Shown here piece by piece: positions 57,164-64,000 of a DNA stretch of 64,000 nt; positions within the stretch are counted from its first letter, which is position 1, and each line of letters starts with the position of its first letter. The translations under genes and the position numbers were made by a program. The stretch lies in assembly GCF_002575655.3 (NCBI RefSeq), contig NC_053036.3, forward strand, positions 649,843,387-649,907,386. Direction: 5' to 3'. The DNA comes from Aegilops tauschii subsp. strangulata. Taxonomy: Eukaryota; Streptophyta; Magnoliopsida; Poales; Poaceae. The notes under the pieces are model-generated. The model did not search any database, was not told the origin of the DNA, and was given only the letters and a program-made list of their open reading frames with translations.

Positions 57164-60100
57164 CATGGCTTCTAAACCTTCTCCAGGTATTTTATTGTGG
57201 TTGGATGTATTATTTTAAATAGAAGTATTCTTATATATGTCTGCACATATCTTCACTTAGTATTCTTGTTGGACTGTCGTTGTTAATAGTGTGAACTTCT
57301 AACAAAGGTTATGTGTATGCATTTTACCCTTAGTTTGAGTTAGTAGAGTGTTGCTTACTTTTTAGGTGATGATTTGCAGGTGAAACTATGTCACCAAGTG
57401 TTGTTGGACTTCCCAAATGTTTCATATTTATAGTGTATATCTTTGTTTTTTTGTTATCATGTTCATGGTATTGATATTTAGTTTGCCTGTGAAATACTAT
57501 TTGTGGTCATGCTACATCTTTTTTATGTGCTACTTGCTTGGGTCCCATAGTTGAACTTCTGGTTTTAATTATTATTTGTTTATAATGAAATTTGGTTGAA
57601 CTTCTGTTATGCACATCTTGTTTTACTGCTTTGTTATATATTGTTGAACTTCTGGACATTCATGTTATATGTAGTAGCCCCTCTGGTGTAGATTGTTTTT
57701 ACATTTTTAGTATGTAAATTTTAATTTATTTGTTGTGTTTACTGCTTTGTTAGGTATTGTTGAACTTCTGGGTATTGGACATTGTTGTAATAGTAGAAGT
57801 CCCTTTGGTGTAGGATTGTGGATTAGAACTCAGCTGCCTTTTTACTTGCATTTTTTGTAGTTGGTGATGCGTTGAATAGTTCTGAAAAAAATGCATGCGA
57901 TCAAGATGGAGCTTCAGAAGTTAATACTAATGCTCCAGTATCTGATGCGGCTAAGTCACCCATTATTCCTTTGACTGTGATTGCTGCCTTAAGAATTTTT
58001 CAAGCCTCGAGGACCTTGCTTCTACAGCTCTTGCTTCACCTAGTATGTGAAACCCCTTTTCTTTTCATTTTAAATTCTCGAGCCATGTTTTTTAACTTGT
58101 TCCCGTCGTTTTTTTTTGTTCCTGACTTTTATTTTATTTTTTTGCTTTGATTTTTTGTGTTCTTTGCAGATGTGTCCACAGAGGAGGAAGTTGTGAACAC
58201 GATCAGCGATGTTCTATCTGAGTTGGATTTATCAGAAAACCCTGCTGCTGCTGAGCAGGGGGCTCTGTCAGTCAAAGGTTGTGATTCCGTTCCGGATCCT
58301 TTATGCTCTCTTACGTCAGAGACACAGTTGCAGTCTGTTGATGGCACTGAACCTGTCACGCAACCTGAGGATGTGCCTCTTCAGCTTCTTCTGGAGGACC
58401 AACACAAGAGGAAGAAGCAAGAAGATTTTGACAAGAAGAGGGGGCCCGCCTTCAGAAAGGTTCTAATGTTCCTGGATCTGTTGATGTTGCTGAGCTCACA
58501 TTTGAGGAAGACGTGCCGTGTGGCAGTGATCGCACGGTTGTCCCTGTTAAGAAGAAAATCAAGAAGACCGCTGCGAGGAAGCTTGTAGTTGGTGAAGTTA
58601 CTCCTCGGAGGAGCCCACGTGTTTCAAGGCCTGCTGAAGTTGCTGAAGATGAAGGGCTAGGCGTTGGTGGTACGCCACGTCGTAGTCCTCATGTGCTTGC
58701 CACTGCCGCCCCTACACCTTCTGCACTTGGTGCTGGTGCATCTGGTAAGGGGAAGAAATGCGGCGTTAAGCGCAAGGTTGCACCTGCAAAGGTCAATAAG
58801 GGTGTGAAGAAGCGTTCTCGTGTTAATCCAGAGGACAAGGATGATGATGATTTCAACGCTGATGACAAGGTTGACAATGATGATGTTAGTCAGGTATGAA
58901 TGTCTCATGTTTACTGCTTTTGAGAACATTTGTAGATTTGTTGTAGTTTTTTGTGTTTTTAGCACTACCTTGGCAAACATAGCCGACCTTCTGCTTCGTA
59001 TGGACGAATAAATTAGCTAAACTGCTATGCTTTTATGGTGTTACTGCCTTCGAGTACATAGTTGGACTTCTGGATATATACATGAAGAAATTAGCTTAAC
59101 GTGTTGGTATTCATGTTGTATTACTGCCTTGGTGTACATGGTTGAACTTCTGCTTTGTAGATTTCCAACATTTTGAAAGCATGTTAACTTGTGGTCATTA
59201 CATGGTTGTACTGCCTGTGTAGACATAGTTGGACTTCTGAAATACATGTTGTATTACTGCCTTGGTGTACATGGTTGAACTTCTGCTTTGTAGATTTCCA
59301 ACATTTTGAAAGCATGTTAACTTGTGGTCATTACATGGTTGTACTGCCTGTGTAGACATAGTTGCTGAAATACATGTTGTATTACTGCCTTGGTGTACAT
59401 GGTTGAACTTCTGCTTTGTAGATTTCCAACATTTTGAAAGCATGTTAACTTGTGGTCATTACATGGTTGTACTGCCTGTGTAGACATAGTTGGACTTCTG
59501 AAATGTTATGCGTATGTAGGCATTAGTTGAATTTTGGTGTAGCTTGTGTATCTCATTGTTCTGCCTTTTTTCCTTGTCATTGTATTTTTTTCAGTACCAG
59601 CTTGTGTAGCAGACTGAGAGGAGGAAGAGAGGAGGCAAAGCCCCCGAATAAGGTGGCCAAGGAGGAGATGAGGCAAAACGTTTTAACAAGACGGTTCGCT
59701 GCTCACTGAAAGAGGTCAAGACATGTGCGAAAATGCTACAACCTAGCCACAAGACAAGGGTTATCAAGGCTGGTTTTGGTTGTGTGTTTGACTTGAAGGT
59801 TGATTCCAACATTTCTCGTCCTTTGATGGGCAACATCTACACGAGGATTGACCCTGCAACCATGATTCTGGACATGGGTGAGGCGAACAAGGTTCTGCGT
59901 ATTACAAGTGATGTTATTCACCATCTGTTTGGATTCCCTCAGGGTAATCGTACCCCTCCTAGACCCTCGAATGATGGGTTTGATGATGCTGTTATGAGGC
60001 TAAAGGGCAAGCTTGGGTACGCTAGGAGTGACGACATCAAGACAAGGGATCTGCGGAATATCCTCCAGGAACTTGTGAAGGATGACACGAAGGATGATCT

Positions 60101-61178
60101 TGCTCTGCAGGTGTTTTACCTGATTGATTTCATGAAGGTGGTTATTCCTCGAATGTCTACACGATTGTCCAGGGAGGCAGCAATGGCTGAGAATCTTGTG
60201 TTCGAGGATATGGCTGATATGGACTACTGCCAGTTGGTTGTTGATGATATTCGAAGTGCTGTTGTTAGGTATCAGCAAGGTACTAGCAGAGGAAAAGCTA
60301 TCACAGGCAGTGCCATCGCGCCGCTTCTTATGTACCTGGACTGCCTTATCATTGGCAAGACGCCTAATATTGACTTGAGGACCCCGCGCATCAATTTCAT
60401 GGATCAGGTCAAGCTTCTTGAGCTTGCAGCGGCTCACTTGGTCAAGAAGGGTGATGATGACCCAGCCAACTGGGTGTATGGGAGACTACATGTGAGTGTT
60501 TATACGCATCATTCTTTCCTGTGTAGTTTAACTTGAACTTCTGGTACTGTCTTCTATATTTTTGTTCCCATGTTCCTTCGTTTGTTTTCTGATGCATTGA
60601 CTTTTGTTTTTGTATGGAGTGGAAGACAAAGGCTGAGGTTGTGTTCTTTAGGGTTATTGAACGTCGATGCCTCATGCCGCCGGCCTAGGGAGTCGAACTT
60701 CTCCAAGATTTGAATTCTCCCGGGATGTTAATACCGGTGCCCCCCTGTAGATCCAGGAGGTTCTTCTGCCCGTGTGAGTGCTGCAGGTGGCGTGTCTTCC
60801 GAGAATTTGTTTGAAGCTGCCAATGTTTCCCTGGTTAGGATTGACGGTCTTCTTGAAACCGTTTGTGGGGAGTTGGCCCATGTTCCGTCAACTGTTGAGT
60901 GTCTTAGTCGCATTGATGGGACTCTTCCTCCCGGACACAGTTTTGATGCTGATTCTTCGAAGGAGGTTTTGTCAATTGAAGCTAGATTTCTTGAAGAGCT
61001 TCGTCAAAGCACTTCCCACCTCCGTGCTAGCTTTGGACTGTTCAAGGAAATGCAGGATTCTCGTTGCAAGCCTTTTGAAGATGAGGCAAGTGTTGTTGTG
61101 AGACAGATTCAGAGGCAGGATTCTGTTCGTTTGGGTCATGAAGGAGGCCACGTGGAGTATACCAAAGAGGTAAACTGA
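57164..61178 (+). pseudogene. Decayed multi-exon gene of a grass transposon-associated family
   Basis: A candidate first exon (ATGGCTTCTAAACCTTCTCCAG, 57164-57185) is followed by exons at about 57853-58040, 58170-58895 (frameshift near 58440; Lys/Arg-rich and acidic end), 59596-60490, and 60622-61178. The 59733-60490 part is the best preserved: 250 residues with GCVFDLKVDSNISRPLM, VIHHLFGFPQG, AENLVFEDMADMDYCQLVV and DLRTPRINFMDQVKLL. I recognise this as a family of hypothetical proteins common in Triticeae repeats, often with an Ulp1-like protease further on. That end would lie beyond the LTR at 61405 and is not visible. In-frame stops at about 59608 and 60688 and a frameshift near 60745 mark it as dead. 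The function is unknown. Confidence 0.55.
59113..59505. repeat. ~130-bp tandem repeat, three units, in an intron
   Basis: Units start at 59113, 59246 and 59374 with ATGTTGTATTACTGCC. Each contains TGAACTTCTGCTTTGTAG and ends with ACATAGTTGGACTTCTG (partly deleted in the second unit). Near-identity suggests recent duplication. Antisense ORFs here are artefacts. Confidence 0.9.
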
Positions 61179-61822
61179 TTCTGTTCATTGTTAGCTTTCA
61201 ATTATTACTATTTTTAGTCATAGGTGACCCCTTATTGATTCCATGTGTCGTAAACTTTTACTTTTTAGTACTAGTGTTTCCTAGTTGACCTTCTCTGTTT
61301 ATAGCACCTGAACTTCATGGGCTACAACAATTGAACTTCTGTAATTTCCATAACTGGCCTGTTTTTGTTCCCTTTTGTATTAGAGTAGTTTGATATCTGA
61401 CCTGCTGAAAGATCGTGGATGTCGCCTAGAGGGGGGGGTGAATAGGCGCTTTAAAATAATTACGGTTTAGGCTTGAACAAATGCGGAATAAACCTAGCGG
61501 TTAATTTGACAAGCACAAAACCTACAACAACTAGGCTCACCTATGTGCACCAACAACTTATGCTAAGCAAGATAAACAACTAAGTGATAGCAAGATATAT
61601 GACAAGAAACAATATGGCTATCACAAAGTAAAGTGCGTAAGTAAAGGGTTCGGGTAAGAGATAACCGAGGCACGCGGAGACGACGATGTATCCCGAAGTT
61701 CACACCCTTGCGGATGCTAATCTCCGTTTGGAGCGATGTGGAGGCACAATGCTCCCCACGAAGCCACTAGGGCCACCGTAATCTCCTCACGCCCTCGCAC
61801 AATGCAAGATGCCGTGATTCCA

Positions 61823-61945
61823 CTAAGGGACCCTTGAGGGCGGTCACCGAACCCGTACAAATGGCAACCCTTGGGGGCGGTCACCGAACCCGTACACTTT
61901 GGCAACCCTTGGGGGCGGTCACCGGTACCCGTCAAATTGCTCGGG
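61823..61945. repeat. ~37-bp tandem repeat in the LTR
   Basis: Three imperfect units built on 'acccttg(a/g)gggcggtcaccg(aa/gt)acccgta', at about 61830, 61866 and 61905. Confidence 0.8.
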
Positions 61946-62461
61946 GCGATCTCCACAACCTAATTGGAGACCCCGACGCTTGCCCGGAGCTTTACACCAC
62001 AATGATTGAGCTCCGAACACTACCAACCGTCTAGGGTGCCCAAGCACCCAAGAGGAACAAGCTCAAGGGCACCAAGCACCCAAGAGTAATAAGCTTCTCA
62101 ACTTGTAACTTCCACGTATCACCGTGGAGAACTCAAACCGATGCACCAAATGCAATGGCAAGGGCACACGGAGTGCCCAAGTCCTTCTCTCTCAAATCCC
62201 ACCGAAGCAACTAATGCTAGGGAGGAAAAAGAGAGGAAGAACAAGAAGGAGAACACCAAGAACTCCAAGATCTAGATCCAAGGGGTTCCCCTCACAAAGA
62301 GGAGAAAGTGATTGGTGGAAATGTGGATCTAGATCTCCTCTCTCTTTTCCCTCAAAAACTAGCAAGAATCCATGGAGGGATTGAGAGTTAGTAAGCTCGA
62401 AGAAGGTCAACAATGGGGGAAGAACACGAGCTCAAAGGATAAGGTTCAATGGGGAAGAAGA

Positions 62462-62474
62462 CCCCCTTTTATAG
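62462..62474 (-). promoter_or_regulatory. Minus-strand TATA box within a palindrome
   Basis: The plus strand reads CCCCCTTTTATAGAAGGGGG, giving CTATAAAAGGGGG on the minus strand. The TATA box lies in a 20-bp near-perfect inverted repeat. Confidence 0.5.
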
Positions 62475-62516
62475 AAGGGGGAAAATCCAACCGTTATGTG
62501 CTCAGCCCGCACACGA

Positions 62517-62964
62517 GCGGTACTACCGCTCCACGAGCGGTACTACCGCTCTGGCGGAAGAAGCAGGCAAAAGGAGCAACCAAACATGAACCTTGGGGCG
62601 GTAGTACCGCTTATAAGCGGTACTACCGCGCACCCCAGCGGTACTACCGCTGGAGGAGCAGAACACGGGACAAAAATGCAGTAGCGGTACTACCGCCCGA
62701 CCGGAGCGGTACTACCGCTTATAGGCGGTACTACCGCCCATCAGGGCGGTACTACCGCTTATAGGTGGAACTGCCGTGCCTTACTGCCGTGCAACTACTG
62801 CAAAACTCGACACGAAAAATGCAAGACCCAAAATCGAGGCGGTACCAGCGCGGAACCGTAGCCGTACTACCGCTTATGGCCATAGGCGGTACTACCGCTT
62901 TGGACAGCGGTACTACCGCTTGGGGTGACAAGCGGTACTGCCACTCTGGCCGCGGTACTACCGC
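62517..62964. repeat. Cluster of GCGGTACTACCGC near-palindromes
   Basis: By eye about ten exact copies of GCGGTACTACCGC plus one reverse-complement copy (62611 region) and three decayed ones occur in 450 bp, irregularly spaced, just upstream (on the minus strand) of the TATA box. Each can form a six-base-pair stem around one base. Confidence 0.85.
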
Positions 62965-64000
62965 TAGGAAACCAAAACTGCCATAACTTCTGCATATGAG
63001 CTCCGAATTGAGCAAACTCAAGCTTGTTGGATTGAGAAAGACGAGTAGCATGAAAATAGCAACTGGTTATAGTAAGAAGAGGCAGGGGACGTATGCCAAA
63101 AATAGAGGAGTGAAACCTCCAACCGAGAAGAACCGGCATAACCTCCAACATCGAAAACATCATAGAAGATGCGAGTGAACTCCGTTTTCGATGAACTCGA
63201 GCTTGTCATCAAGATGACCATAAGCTCCAAAACTCACAAAGAGAAGAACCAAACAAGAACCAACAAAGATGATGCAAGGATGCAATGGTTTGAGCTCTCT
63301 ATTAACGATACGATCAAGCTACTCATTGAGAGCCCCCCTTGATAGTACGGCAATCGATCCTATAACCCGGTCTCCCAACTACCATCATGAGACCGGTAAA
63401 ATAGAAAACCTATCAAGAGCAAACCTTTGCCTTGCACATGGTCCACTTGAGCTAGATGATGACGATCTTGACTCCCTCAAGTTGGACCACCTTTCTTGGT
63501 TGTGTTGGCTCGATGAAGACTAGTTGATTGCTCCCCCATACTCCACTATGGGTGAGCCACTCTTCCGCACATCTTCACCAGTCCATTGTCACCACAATGG
63601 ACGGCAAGCTTCAAGCATTTGATCTCGTCATGATGCTTCACTTGAACTTGCGCACCGCAACCTAACCTCACAAAGAACTCTCACGAAGATCATGGGTTAG
63701 TACACAAAGCGTAATCGACAATGCTTACCACACCATGGGATCGCTTGATCCCTCTCGGTACATCTTGTGCGCTTTGTGTGTTGATCAACTTGATTCACTC
63801 TTGATTTAGTCTTGATCAACCTTGACTCTTTCCAACTCTCTTCATTTGGATGATGTCTTGAAGGTAAACATGAATGATCACACAATCTTCTTCTTCAAGA
63901 CATGCTTGCAATAAGCTCTACTCTCACATGACCAATCTTTGGATAATTCCTTAATAACACCTTGGTCACCACATAAACTCCTTGAAACCAACACATGGAC

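Larger units (their letters stand above)
61405..64000 (-). mobile_element. Partial LTR of another retrotransposon, running off the window
   Basis: Sequence changes abruptly at TGAAAGATCGTGG (61405), a plausible LTR terminus. The rest has no retroelement coding region. It is a widespread Triticeae repeat by memory; family not assigned. A TATA box CTATAAAAGGGG on the minus strand (62474-62462), followed on that strand by CT-rich leader-like sequence, suggests minus orientation, with this being the 3' end of the LTR. The far end and TSD are outside the window. It cuts the preceding gene near its 3' end. Confidence 0.55.

Overview
This window looks like intergenic nuclear DNA of a large-genome grass, most probably a Triticeae species (wheat or barley group). 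It is almost entirely nested transposable elements, and no ordinary host gene is evident. The evidence is perfect target-site duplications (TSDs), two Ty3/gypsy families with recognisable gag-pol, a CACTA (En/Spm-type) body with inverted 'CCTTTAGTACCGG...' subterminal repeats, and many CAG-to-TAG and CGA-to-TGA type nonsense mutations of the kind expected in heavily methylated plant repeats.

Layout. Positions 1-1168 are the end of an unassigned high-copy repeat, probably an LTR. From about 1169 to 53445 runs one broken CACTA element on the + strand. Its left subterminal repeats are at 1169-2326, its 5' leader is at 29682-31406, and its second-ORF-type gene (Transposase_24-like region, Pro-rich linker, C-terminal Ulp1-like protease) is at 31407-32561 plus 51041-53433. 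Two LTR retrotransposons split it. Element A (2327-29676, minus strand, TSD GGAGG, two 519-bp LTRs) is a Tat-lineage gypsy element with gag-protease-pol on the minus strand, a dual RNase H, and an antisense multi-exon extra ORF (aORF) on the plus strand. Element C (32562-51035, plus strand, TSD GAAGA, LTRs of about 4.2 kb) is a Tekay/Del-like chromovirus.

Second-level nesting: element B (6723-21028, plus strand, TSD GTAGC), a closely related member of the same family as C, sits inside the last exon of A's aORF. A reverse-oriented solo LTR of the B subfamily (34790-39057, TSD GAGTT/GAGTG) sits inside C's 5' LTR. Removing B restores an aORF reading frame of 892 codons over eight predicted exons. 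B and C both carry an intact additional ORF (267/268 codons) between the primer-binding site and gag. Its first 100 residues follow the pattern of a double-stranded-RNA-binding fold, and this is the best candidate here for an undescribed function.

From about 53.5 to 61.4 kb lies a second degenerate mobile segment. It contains a 241-246 bp minisatellite with telomere-like TTTAGGG runs, a GC-rich promoter/5'UTR-like block, a decayed multi-exon gene of a grass transposon-associated family, a 130-bp tandem repeat, and a dispersed motif (TGAACTTCTG) repeated about 25-30 times in one orientation. From 61405 to the window end is one terminal part of another LTR (TGAAAG... start, minus-strand TATA box, cluster of GCGGTACTACCGC motifs).

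How the parts interact: B's insertion disabled the aORF of A. The solo LTR turned C's 5' LTR into a large inverted repeat that could yield hairpin RNA if transcribed from the LTR TATA boxes. Insertion order by nesting is CACTA, then A and C, then B (into A) and the B-type solo LTR (into C).
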